Part shown: positions 8,564-16,449 of the stretch, in pieces | Layout of the letters: the number at the start of each line of letters is the position of its first letter | How positions within the stretch are numbered: the first letter of the stretch is position 1 | Assembly (NCBI RefSeq): GCF_019091135.1 | Contig: NZ_JAGXJW010000007.1 | Span: 102,895 to 166,894 of the forward strand | DNA length: 64,000 nucleotides | Source of the DNA: Cohnella sp. GbtcB17 | GTDB lineage: Bacteria; Bacillota; Bacilli; Paenibacillales; Paenibacillaceae | Reading direction: 5' to 3' | Notes under the pieces: model-generated | Seen by the model: the letters and a program-made list of their open reading frames with translations, nothing else | What the model was told of the DNA's origin: nothing | Database searches by the model: none | Program-made: the position numbers and the translations under genes

Positions 8564-9272
8564 AGGGCTGCTGTTCGTTGCGGGAGAAGACGGGCTCACG
8601 AAAAAAACGATCGCGGAAATCGTCGAGGTGGACGGCGACGTCGTCACCGACATCGTCAAGGATTTGCAAAAGGATCTCGTCCGGCGCAAGCGGGGCATCC
8701 GCATCGCGGAGATCGCGGGGACGTACCGGCTGACGACCGCGCCCGAGCACGCGGCATACTTCGAGAAGCTCGCCTATTCGCCGGCACGGACGCCTCTGTC
8801 GCAGGCCGCGCTCGAAACGCTGTCCATCGTCGCTTACCGTCAGCCGATCACCCGCGTCGAGATCGAGGAGATCCGCGGCGTCAAGGCCGAGCGGCCGCTG
8901 CAGACGCTGGTCGCCAAGGATTTGATCGAAGAAGTCGGCCGCGCCGAGCAGATCGGCCGTCCGATTCTGTACGGCACGACCAAGGCGTTTCTCGACTACT
9001 TCGGCTTGTCCGGCATCGAGGAATTGCCCGATCCGGTCGTTACGGCCGATGCCGACGAAGATATGGAAGAGCGAACCCGAATGCTGTTCGAACGAATCGA
9101 GGGCCGGCAGCTGTCGCTCGACGATCTCGATCGCGCGCTGCTTGAAGGCTTGCCCGCCTACGACGAGGACGAAGCGCCGCCTTCGGATCGAATTCGCGAG
9201 GACGAAGACGAAGACGACGATCATGCACGCTCTCCGGCGCCTGCGCCGAAGTCCGACGACTGGGAATTCTAA
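8526..9272 (+). CDS. scpB: Segregation and condensation protein B
   Basis: The partner of ScpA in the condensin complex. The 248 residues contain two winged-helix domains: LEGLLFVAGEDGLT near the N-terminus and SQAALETLSIVAYRQPITR(V)EIEEIRG about residue 95, followed by GRPILYGTTKAFLDYFGL. The last 65 residues form a very acidic, low-complexity tail (DEDEAPP, DEDEDDD) that is longer than in B. subtilis. The start ATG 8526 is preceded by GGGAGG; ATG 8532 is an alternative. Confidence 0.94.
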   Translation: MTMDYSTLKSVLEGLLFVAGEDGLTKKTIAEIVEVDGDVVTDIVKDLQKDLVRRKRGIRIAEIAGTYRLTTAPEHAAYFEKLAYSPARTPLSQAALETLSIVAYRQPITRVEIEEIRGVKAERPLQTLVAKDLIEEVGRAEQIGRPILYGTTKAFLDYFGLSGIEELPDPVVTADADEDMEERTRMLFERIEGRQLSLDDLDRALLEGLPAYDEDEAPPSDRIREDEDEDDDHARSPAPAPKSDDWEF

Positions 9273-9339
9273 TCTGCATTATGCGCATGATCCCATGCGC
9301 CGAGGCCATACTATCCCCATGCGAAAGGCAGGGGAGCGT

Positions 9340-10044
9340 ATGGTTTTTTGGTATTGGGCTGCCGCGGCATGCCTCCTGGCTGCCGTCGTCGCGGCATGTT
9401 CGTCTTTCGTCCGCCTTCGAATCCGATATTCCCGCAGCGGCAAGCTGGACCAGCTCATCGTGATCGTGCATGCGCTGTACGGGCTGTACCGTATTCACGT
9501 AGAAGTCCCTACGATCAAACTTTCGAAAACCGGCCTGTCGTACCATGTGAAGGAGCAGACGGAAGCGGCCGGCGCGGGTCAGACGTCTTCCCGGGCGGGG
9601 AAACGGCTCATCAATGCGCAAAGCCTCCGGCGACTGAAGCTAGCCATCCGGGAGATGCTCGTGTCCGTCAGGGAATTGAAGCCGTGGATGTTCGAGGGGC
9701 TTAGCAAAGTCGAATGCATGCGCTACCGGATGGATATCCGGATCGGAACGGGGGACGCGGCGTCGACCGCCGTTGCGGCGGGACTTTGCTGGTCGATCCA
9801 CGGGATCGCGACCGGCGCGCTGGATCGTTTCATCAGGCTGAACACGCATCCGCACGGTCGGGTGGAGCCGGTTTACGCCGGCGTCGAGCTGACGGTCGTG
9901 TGGGAAGCGGATTTTCGCATACGGGCTGGCGCCGTTCTCGCGCACGCGCTTAGGCTGCTGCCGCGTCTGCGCTACGGCTCAGCGCTGCGCAAAGCGATCA
10001 GGGACTGGCGCGCGGTCTCGAACCGTCAAGCTTCGCAAACTTAG
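9340..10044 (+). CDS. DUF2953 family membrane-anchored protein (YtfI-like)
   Basis: A 234-residue protein with one N-terminal membrane segment (WYWAAAACLLAAVVAACSSF) and a basic soluble part. The arrangement of IRYSRSG, LYGLYRIHVEVPTIKL and the C-terminal VYAGVELTVVWEADFRI block is that of DUF2953 proteins, which sit beside ytfJ in many Bacillales. Function is not established. ATG 9340 is chosen for the AGGGGAG just upstream; the open frame extends further 5' only by overlapping scpB. It is probably co-transcribed with ytfJ. Confidence 0.75.
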   Translation: MVFWYWAAAACLLAAVVAACSSFVRLRIRYSRSGKLDQLIVIVHALYGLYRIHVEVPTIKLSKTGLSYHVKEQTEAAGAGQTSSRAGKRLINAQSLRRLKLAIREMLVSVRELKPWMFEGLSKVECMRYRMDIRIGTGDAASTAVAAGLCWSIHGIATGALDRFIRLNTHPHGRVEPVYAGVELTVVWEADFRIRAGAVLAHALRLLPRLRYGSALRKAIRDWRAVSNRQASQT

Positions 10045-10189
10045 AGGAGCCGTCGGACGGTGCGGAGCAAGCGAGCGCGCCCGGGGCCGGTTTACATATT
10101 CCGCGCCGGCGGCGGTTAACCTATAGCTGGCGGAAGGCTTCATTTATCCGAATGCCGCGCAGCATACAGCATAGGAGGCGAGCGAGAGC

Positions 10190-10678
10190 ATGTCCGAACA
10201 TCCGATTCAGGGATTGATGCAGACTGCAATGGAAAACATCAAGGAAATGGTCGACGTCAACACGATCGTCGGCGAGCCCGTTCAAACGCCGGACGGTAGC
10301 GTCATTCTGCCGATCAGCAAGGTCGGCTTCGGATTCGCGGCCGGCGGCTCCGAGTTCCAAGGCATGGACGAGCAAGGCAAGCGCAAGAACGGTCAAAATC
10401 AACAGGACGGCGGCCACAACGCAAGCGTGCAAATGCCTTTCGGCGGCGGCAGCGGCGGCGGCGTATCGATCAGCCCGATCGCATTTCTCGTCGTAGGCGC
10501 GCAAGGCGTCAAGGTTGTGCCGCTCGACAATCAGACGCATCTGTTCGAACGGCTGATCGATGCCGCGCCGACGTGGGTCGACAAGCTGCAGCGCATGTTC
10601 CGCGGCGACAAGGACGAGCTGATCGAGGGACGCGGGATCGCTTCGATGCCGGCCGATCCGGAACGCAACTCGCACTGA
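10190..10678 (+). CDS. ytfJ: GerW/YtfJ family sporulation protein
   Basis: This 162-residue cytoplasmic protein carries the family core: IQGLMQTAMENIKEMVDVNT at the start, VGEPVQTPDGSVILPISKV, a glycine-rich stretch (FGGGSGGGV), and ISPIAFLVVGAQGVKVVPL. YtfJ (GerW) is made in the forespore and supports germination. AGGAGGCGAGCGAGAGC precedes the ATG. A long terminator hairpin follows, ending the scpA-to-ytfJ run. Confidence 0.93.
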   Translation: MSEHPIQGLMQTAMENIKEMVDVNTIVGEPVQTPDGSVILPISKVGFGFAAGGSEFQGMDEQGKRKNGQNQQDGGHNASVQMPFGGGSGGGVSISPIAFLVVGAQGVKVVPLDNQTHLFERLIDAAPTWVDKLQRMFRGDKDELIEGRGIASMPADPERNSH

Positions 10679-10707
10679 GCCCGTGCGCGCGAGCAAGCGA
10701 AAAAAAC

Positions 10708-10752
10708 AAGCGCAAGGCTTGCCCGAACGGGCGTACGCCTTGCGCTTCTTTT
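10708..10752 (+). terminator. Intrinsic terminator after ytfJ
   Basis: AAGCGCAAGGC (10708-10718) pairs perfectly with GCCTTGCGCTT (10737-10747), followed by CTTTTT. Confidence 0.92.
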
Positions 10753-10776
10753 TATGCGGACAAGCGCGAGGCAGCC

Positions 10777-10805
10777 GCATAAGCGCGGACATGCCCGCAT
10801 ACAAT
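10777..10805 (+). promoter_or_regulatory. Predicted sigma-E promoter of dacB-spmA-spmB
   Basis: GCATAA (10777-10782) and CATACAAT (10798-10805) match the sigma-E -35 and -10 elements with suitable spacing, 48 bases before the dacB start. The B. subtilis dacB operon is known to be sigma-E dependent, so context agrees. Confidence 0.75.
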
Positions 10806-10852
10806 GGAGAGACGGTTGGCAGACAAGCAAGCCCGCAGGGAGGAAACCGTTG

Positions 10853-12004
10853 ATGCAAGCTCGAACGAAAAGCCGCGTCCGCTCGCGCGTCGCGGGGATT
10901 GCGGCGGCCGGGGCGGCCGCGCTGTCTTTGTTTTTATCGCCCCATCCGGCAATGGCTTCCGCTTCGTCGTCCGGAATGAACGGAGCGCCGTCATCGGCGG
11001 CAACGCCCGCACTATCCGAACCTGTCAAGCCAACGACGCATGCGAAGGCGGCCGCGCTGATCGACGTGACCAGCGGCCGGCTGCTCTATAGCAGCCGCGG
11101 CGACGAGCCGATGCTGATCGCAAGCACGACGAAGATTATGACCGCGATCATCGCGATCGAGCAAGGCGATCTGGACAGCCTCGTAACGGTCAGCAGCCGT
11201 GCCGCAGGCAAGGAGGGCTCTTCGATTTATTTGAAGGCCGGCGAAAAAATGAAGCTGAAGGACATGCTGTACGGGCTCATGCTGCGCTCGGGCAACGACG
11301 CCGCGACGGCGGTCGCCGAGCACGTCGGCGGCTCTTTGGAAGGCTTCGTCTTTTTGATGAACGCCAAGGCCGAAGAGATCGGCATGTCGAACAGCCACTT
11401 CGCCAATCCGAGCGGGCTGGATCAAAAAGGCCACTATGCCAGCGCGAACGACATGGCCAAGCTCGCGGCCTATGCGCTGCACGACCCGACGTTCCGGGAT
11501 ATTGTGAGCACCAAGGTGAAAACGGCGCCGAATCCGGACGAGGAATGGGATTACAAGTGGGTCAACAAAAATAAAATGCTTCAATTATATGAAGGCGCCG
11601 ACGGCGTCAAGACGGGTTATACGAAGCAGGCGCTGCGGACGCTCGTCAGCTCCGCGACGCGGGACGGCAGGCAGCTGGCCGCCGTGACGCTGAACGACGG
11701 GAACGACTGGAACGACCACGCCAAGCTGCTCGACTACGGCTTTTCCGCGTACCGGCTCGAGCAGGTGATCGGCAAGGGCGCCGAAGTGCAAAATTATCCT
11801 TTTGTAGCCGCATCGACGCTGCGCTATCCGTTCGCGGCAGGCGAGCGGGAAAAGGTCGAGCTGCGCGTTGAACTGTACGGCCCCGATTCGACCGATTACA
11901 AGTTTGGCTACAGGGGCAGACTCTCGTACCGGTTAAACGGTGAGCCGATCGGCGCCGTCGAGCTGTTGCCGCGGACGCCGGCACCCGAAGAGCGATCCGA
12001 TTAA
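10853..12004 (+). CDS. dacB: D-alanyl-D-alanine carboxypeptidase, sporulation PBP5* type
   Basis: A secreted penicillin-binding protein of 383 residues that trims peptide side chains of spore cortex peptidoglycan. It has a signal peptide (VAGIAAAGAAALSLFLS, cleaved near AMASA), then the three active-site motifs: STTK (about residue 90), SGN (in RSGNDAAT) and KTG (in VKTGYTKQA). A C-terminal beta domain follows. GGGAGG at 10838 supports ATG 10853 (or TTG 10850). Being first in an operon with spmA and spmB under a sigma-E promoter points to DacB rather than DacF or DacA. Confidence 0.92.
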   Translation: MQARTKSRVRSRVAGIAAAGAAALSLFLSPHPAMASASSSGMNGAPSSAATPALSEPVKPTTHAKAAALIDVTSGRLLYSSRGDEPMLIASTTKIMTAIIAIEQGDLDSLVTVSSRAAGKEGSSIYLKAGEKMKLKDMLYGLMLRSGNDAATAVAEHVGGSLEGFVFLMNAKAEEIGMSNSHFANPSGLDQKGHYASANDMAKLAAYALHDPTFRDIVSTKVKTAPNPDEEWDYKWVNKNKMLQLYEGADGVKTGYTKQALRTLVSSATRDGRQLAAVTLNDGNDWNDHAKLLDYGFSAYRLEQVIGKGAEVQNYPFVAASTLRYPFAAGEREKVELRVELYGPDSTDYKFGYRGRLSYRLNGEPIGAVELLPRTPAPEERSD

Positions 12005-12017
12005 AGGAGGCGGTCTT

Positions 12018-12692
12018 ATGGTCAATTGGATCTGGCTCGGCATGATCGGGCTCAGCGTGCTGTTCGGCGCGGCCAACGGGCGCATCCAGCAAGTGACCGA
12101 GGCCGCTTTTTCAGGCGCGCAGACAGGGGTCACCGTATGCTTCGGCTTGATCAGCATCCTCGTATTCTGGATGGGGCTGATGAAAATCGCGGAGGTATCG
12201 GGCATCGTGCGGCGCTTGTCGCTCCTGATGGCGCCCGTCGTGCGCTGGCTGTTCCCGGACGTGCCGAAGGACCATCCCGCGCTCGGCTACATCCTTTCCA
12301 ACTTGAGCGCCAACTTGATCGGGCTCGGCAACGCGGCCACGCCGATGGGGATTCGCGCCATGCAGGAGCTGCAGAAGCTTAATGCAAACCCGGCCGTCGC
12401 GACGCCGGCGATGTGTACGCTGTTGGCGCTGAACACGGCGAGCATCACGATCGTGCCGACGACGCTGATCGCGATCCGGATGAATTTCGGCTCGGCGCAC
12501 CCGGCGGATATTATCGGACCGACGCTTCTCGCGACCGCCATATCGACCGGAGCGGCCATCGCGGCCGATCGCTGGTACCGGCGCCGTCAAAGGCGCGGGG
12601 CGCCGCCAATGCTGCCGCCGATACATTCGCCGGTGCATCCGCCCGTCGCTGCGCCAAGCGGCCAGCCGGACCGTCCGCCTGCGTCGCTTTAG
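12018..12692 (+). CDS. spmA: Spore maturation protein A
   Basis: A polytopic protein of 224 residues with the nucleoside-recognition (Gate) domain typical of SpmA: WIWLGMIGLSVLFG, FGLISILVFWMGLMKIAE, LSANLIGLGNAATPMGI and LNTASITIVPTTLIA. SpmA and SpmB are needed for spore core dehydration. AAAGGAGG supports ATG 12018. About 35 residues at the C-terminus (after RRRQRRG) are proline-rich and hydrophilic and go beyond the roughly 195-residue B. subtilis protein. Confidence 0.94.
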   Translation: MVNWIWLGMIGLSVLFGAANGRIQQVTEAAFSGAQTGVTVCFGLISILVFWMGLMKIAEVSGIVRRLSLLMAPVVRWLFPDVPKDHPALGYILSNLSANLIGLGNAATPMGIRAMQELQKLNANPAVATPAMCTLLALNTASITIVPTTLIAIRMNFGSAHPADIIGPTLLATAISTGAAIAADRWYRRRQRRGAPPMLPPIHSPVHPPVAAPSGQPDRPPASL

Positions 12693-12734
12693 AACTACGG
12701 ATTCTAGATTTCGAGGGAGAAAGGAGCGTTCGCC

Positions 12735-13265
12735 ATGGTTGCCGCCTTGAACGCGCTCTCCGCTTGGGCGATACCCATGTTCATCGTCCTTATCCCGCTC
12801 GTCGCCGCTTTCCGCAAGGTTCCTGTGTACGAAACGTTCGTCGACGGCGCCAAGGACGGCTTCCAGACGGCGATCGCCATCATTCCCCACCTCGTCGGCA
12901 TGATGACTGCCATCAGCATGTTCCGCGCGTCCGGCGCGATGGACATGCTGATCGGCTGGGTCGCCCCTTTATTCAGCGGGCTCGGCATCCCCGCCGAAGT
13001 GCTCCCGCTCGGCCTGCTTCGCCCGATTACCGGCGCGGGCTCGCTCGCTTTTGCGACCGACCTCATCAAAACGTACGGTCCCGACTCCCTGATCGGCCGG
13101 ATCGCCTCCGTCGTCCAGGGCAGCACGGACACGACGCTGTACGTCGTCACGGTGTACTTCGGCGCCGTCGGCATCCGCAACGCCCGGTACGCGCTTAAGG
13201 TCGGGCTCTTCTCCGACGCGGTCGGCTTCTTCGCGGCCGTGTTCGCCTGCTGGCTCCTTTTTTAA
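12735..13265 (+). CDS. spmB: Spore maturation protein B
   Basis: A 176-residue membrane protein of the same Gate-domain family as SpmA, with AIPMFIVLIPLVAAF, VPVYETFVDGAKDGFQTAI, PHLVGMMTAISMFR and the LRPITGAGSLA and VQGSTDTTLYV motifs characteristic of SpmB. It works with SpmA in spore core dehydration and heat resistance. AGAAAGGAGC lies before the ATG. It ends the dacB operon. No clear terminator follows; rluB has its own promoter. Confidence 0.95.
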   Translation: MVAALNALSAWAIPMFIVLIPLVAAFRKVPVYETFVDGAKDGFQTAIAIIPHLVGMMTAISMFRASGAMDMLIGWVAPLFSGLGIPAEVLPLGLLRPITGAGSLAFATDLIKTYGPDSLIGRIASVVQGSTDTTLYVVTVYFGAVGIRNARYALKVGLFSDAVGFFAAVFACWLLF

Positions 13266-13293
13266 TCCGCCTCTCTCGGAATCCCCGCCCAAG

Positions 13294-13322
13294 TTGTGCA
13301 AATCCCGCCATCGGAGTATGAT
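13294..13322 (+). promoter_or_regulatory. Sigma-A-type promoter for rluB
   Basis: TTGTGC (13294-13299), a 17-base spacer and TATGAT (13317-13322) end 22 bases before the rluB GTG. Confidence 0.6.
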
Positions 13323-13343
13323 GGGGGATGAGGTGAACCATCA

Positions 13344-14084
13344 GTGGAAGAACGATTGCAAAAAATACTCGCGAACGCCGGCGTCGCATCCAGACGCAAG
13401 TGCGAGGAGCTCATCGCGGCCGGTAAGGTGACGGTTAACGGCGAGGTGATCAAGGAGCTCGGCGTCAAGGCCGATCCCGCTAAGGATGCCATCGCGGTGA
13501 ACGGCAAAAAGATTAAATCCGAGAGCAAGCTTTACTTGCTGTTCAATAAGCCCAAGGGCGTCATCACGAGCATGCACGACGAAAAGGGTCGCACGGTCGT
13601 AACCGACTTCCTCAAAGGGGTCAAGGAACGCGTCTATCCGGTCGGCCGGCTCGATTACGACACCGAAGGACTGCTGCTGCTTACGAACGACGGGGAGCTC
13701 GCCAATCTGCTCACCCATCCGCGCCACCACGTGGCCAAGACGTATTTGGCGACCGTCGAGCGGGTGCCTCACGGCGACGCGCTGGACAAGCTCCAGAAAG
13801 GGATCAAGCTTGAGGACGGCATGACCGCGCCCGCCGAGATCGAATATCACGACGTCGATCCGGAAGGCAAGCAGGCGACGATCTCGATCACGATTCACGA
13901 AGGACGCAACCGCCAGGTGAGACGGATGTTCGAGGCGATCCATCATCCGGTCATCCGGCTGAAGCGCGTCTCGTTCGGCGGACTCACGCTGGACAACCTT
14001 CAGCGCGGCAAATACCGCAAGCTAACGGAGTCAGAGGTCCAATCGCTGCGCGACGCCGCCAAAAAAGCGGAGCGGGGCGGGTAA
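13344..14084 (+). CDS. rluB: 23S rRNA pseudouridine synthase B family
   Basis: A 246-residue RsuA/RluB-type enzyme that converts a uridine in 23S rRNA to pseudouridine. An S4 RNA-binding domain (RLQKILANAGVASRRKCEELI) opens the protein. The catalytic domain carries the aspartate in PVGRLDYDTEGLLLLTNDG, and HEGRNRQVRRM lies near residue 190. Start is GTG 13344 with AGGTGA upstream. The position between spmB and resA matches the B. subtilis block. RluB and RluE-type enzymes are not easily told apart by eye. Confidence 0.92.
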   Translation: MEERLQKILANAGVASRRKCEELIAAGKVTVNGEVIKELGVKADPAKDAIAVNGKKIKSESKLYLLFNKPKGVITSMHDEKGRTVVTDFLKGVKERVYPVGRLDYDTEGLLLLTNDGELANLLTHPRHHVAKTYLATVERVPHGDALDKLQKGIKLEDGMTAPAEIEYHDVDPEGKQATISITIHEGRNRQVRRMFEAIHHPVIRLKRVSFGGLTLDNLQRGKYRKLTESEVQSLRDAAKKAERGG

Positions 14085-14110
14085 AGACGTTCTCGGCACA
14101 GGACACTAAC

Positions 14111-14187
14111 GTGTCACGGCGTGTCACACAATGTTCAAAACCGGAGCTCCGGGCGCCTGCCTGCGAATCCGGTATTTTCGCTATAAT
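14111..14187 (+). promoter_or_regulatory. Candidate res operon promoter with two direct repeats
   Basis: GTGTCAC occurs at 14111-14117 and 14121-14127, one helical turn apart, as OmpR-family regulators often require. TATAAT (14182-14187) lies about 60 bases downstream and 28 bases before resA, with no good -35 box, consistent with an activated promoter. Control by ResD is an inference. Confidence 0.45.
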
Positions 14188-14214
14188 GGAACAAAAGACG
14201 CTGGTGGTGACATA

Positions 14215-14745
14215 GTGAAGCGTTATCGCAAACCGATTCAATACATCATTCTGGCCGTCGTGCTGCTCGTCGGGGGATACGCGATCGGCCAGTCTTTTTT
14301 GAAGCCGAATAAAGCGCTTAAACCCGGCAGCGAGGCGCCCGCGTTCGAATTGCTCGGCCTCGACGGCCAGGCGCACAGCCTCGATTCGTACCGCGGCAAG
14401 CCGCTCGTGGTCAATTTCTGGGGGACGTTTTGTCCGCCCTGCCGCAATGAAATGCCTGCGCTTCAGGCGCAGTACGACAAATGGAAGGAACAGGGCGTCC
14501 AGCTTGTCGGCATCAATCTGAGCGAGGACCGGGTCAGCGTCGGCAGTTTTCTGAGGTCCTACGACATCGACTTTCCCGTGTTGCTCGACAAAAACAAAAA
14601 AACCGAACGCAAATACGGCCTGAAGGAATATCCGACGACTTTCTTCATCTCGGCCGACGGCAAGATTCAGGATATCGTCATCGGCGGCCCGATGAGCGAG
14701 GAGACGATCGAATCCCGCGTCAGACTGCTGCTCGGCAAGGATTAG
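14215..14745 (+). CDS. resA: Thiol-disulfide oxidoreductase ResA
   Basis: A membrane-anchored thioredoxin-like protein of 176 residues that reduces apocytochrome c haem-binding cysteines outside the membrane. A basic start and one anchor (YIILAVVLLVGGYAIG) precede the redox domain with WGTFCPPC (CxxC, about residue 75) and a cis-proline in YPTTFF. GTG 14215 gives a normal ResA N-terminus after GGTGGTGA; a longer open frame to 14131 would cover the promoter region. First gene of resABC(DE). Confidence 0.93.
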   Translation: MKRYRKPIQYIILAVVLLVGGYAIGQSFLKPNKALKPGSEAPAFELLGLDGQAHSLDSYRGKPLVVNFWGTFCPPCRNEMPALQAQYDKWKEQGVQLVGINLSEDRVSVGSFLRSYDIDFPVLLDKNKKTERKYGLKEYPTTFFISADGKIQDIVIGGPMSEETIESRVRLLLGKD

Positions 14746-14769
14746 GGCTCTGACAGGAGGCAGCAACAG

Positions 14770-16449
14770 TTGATACACAATACGAAGTGCGAGTGCGGTC
14801 ACCAGAATCCGACGGGAACCGTGCTCTGCGAATCCTGCGGCAAACCGCTGGTGGACGATCTTCCGCTCGATTCGCCGCTGGAGATGCGCTACGACGGCGC
14901 GGCCAGACGCTCGCAGAAGAAAAACCCGGCGCTCATCGACCGCGTATGGAATTTCTTTTCGTCGGTCAAGATCGCCATCTGGCTCATCATTCTCACGCTG
15001 CTCGGTGCGGCGATCGGGACGATTTACCCGCAAGAAAGCACCTTTATCAACCTTGACGAGCCGGCCGCTTTCTACAAAGAAACGTACGGTACATGGGGTG
15101 CGATCTATCAGGCGTTGGGCTTGTCCCGCACGTACGAATCCTGGTGGTTCATCGGCCTGCTCGTCATGATCGGCACGTCGCTCGTCATCTGCAGTCTGGA
15201 CCGCGTGCTGCCGCTCTACAAGGCGCTGTCCAAGCAGCAGGTCCGCAAGCATCTTACGTTCCTCACCCGTCAGCAGACCGTGCTTACGGCCGATATTCCC
15301 GGGGATGCGGAAAAGTGGGTCGCGGACTTCGGCGCCCAGCTGAAGCGCAAACGCTATCGTGTATGGACGGAAGGCACCGCTCTGCTCGCAGAGAAAAACC
15401 GGTTCAGCCGATGGGGGCCGTACATCAATCACATCGGATTGATCCTCTTTCTACTGGCCGTGCTCGGCCGGAGCGTGCCGGCGTGGCATATGGATCAGTA
15501 CGTCAGCATCGACGAGCATCAGGTCAAACAGATTCCCGGCACCAATTATTACGTCGGCAACGACAAGTTTACCGTCGATTACTACAAGGACGAAGAGCTG
15601 CCGACACAGCTGAAGGGCACGCTTCGCGCCAAGCTTTATCAGACGCAGGCGACGCTGTACGCGTGCACGCAGTATTGCGACGACGACCCGCTGCACGATC
15701 CGGTGCTCGAGAAGGTAGAGTCGCACAATATCGAGGTCAACTCGCCGCTCGAATACAAAGGGCTCAAGCTGTATCAGTACAATTTCGAGCAAAAAATCCG
15801 GCTTATCGAAGTGAAGCCGATGCTGCTCGATGCCAAGACCGGCGATTCGTACGGACCGTTCGACCTGAAGATGAACAATCCGGCGGAAAAGTCCCAGGCA
15901 GGTCCCTACACGCTGACGCTGAACGACGTTTACCCCGACTTCGGTCTCGACGAAGAAGGCCGCCCGATGACGAAGTCCCGCGACTTCAACAATCCGGCAT
16001 TCGTCTTTCGGATTACAGGTCCCGACCTGGACGAGAAGGGGGAGCTGTACATCTACTTCCCGATGCCGAGCGCAAGCGACAAGGGCGTTCAGCAGCAAAT
16101 CAACGACAGCTTCGAGAAGCTCGGGAGCAATACGGGGCGCTTCAACTTCGAGGTCGGCAAAATGGAAAACGTGACATTTTCGCAGTACACGACTTTTCTT
16201 AACGTTCGGGTCGACCGGGCGATGCCGTACGTTTGGGTAGGGGCGGCGATCTCGATGATCGGTCTCGTGATGGGCTTCTACTGGCATCACAGGCGCATCT
16301 GGCTGCGCATCGACGACGGCAAGCTCACGCTGGGCGCGCATACGAACAAGAACACGTACGGCATCCGAAACGAAACGGCATCGGCGCTCGCCAAGTGCGG
16401 CATCGTCGTCGATCCGAAGGCGCTCGATAACAGGAGGAATTCACGTTGA
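14770..16449 (+). CDS. resB: Cytochrome c biogenesis protein ResB with N-terminal zinc ribbon
   Basis: ResB (Ccs1) forms the system II haem-export and cytochrome c synthase complex with ResC. The 559 residues include membrane segments at IAIWLIILTLLGAAIG, WWFIGLLVMIGTSLVI, YINHIGLILFLLAVLG and, after a large extracytoplasmic domain, VGAAISMIGLVMGFYW. The first 26 residues hold CECGHQN and CESCGK, a four-cysteine zinc-ribbon-like pair facing the cytoplasm, absent from the B. subtilis protein as I recall it. Start is TTG 14770 after GGAGG. Confidence 0.94.
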   Translation: MIHNTKCECGHQNPTGTVLCESCGKPLVDDLPLDSPLEMRYDGAARRSQKKNPALIDRVWNFFSSVKIAIWLIILTLLGAAIGTIYPQESTFINLDEPAAFYKETYGTWGAIYQALGLSRTYESWWFIGLLVMIGTSLVICSLDRVLPLYKALSKQQVRKHLTFLTRQQTVLTADIPGDAEKWVADFGAQLKRKRYRVWTEGTALLAEKNRFSRWGPYINHIGLILFLLAVLGRSVPAWHMDQYVSIDEHQVKQIPGTNYYVGNDKFTVDYYKDEELPTQLKGTLRAKLYQTQATLYACTQYCDDDPLHDPVLEKVESHNIEVNSPLEYKGLKLYQYNFEQKIRLIEVKPMLLDAKTGDSYGPFDLKMNNPAEKSQAGPYTLTLNDVYPDFGLDEEGRPMTKSRDFNNPAFVFRITGPDLDEKGELYIYFPMPSASDKGVQQQINDSFEKLGSNTGRFNFEVGKMENVTFSQYTTFLNVRVDRAMPYVWVGAAISMIGLVMGFYWHHRRIWLRIDDGKLTLGAHTNKNTYGIRNETASALAKCGIVVDPKALDNRRNSR

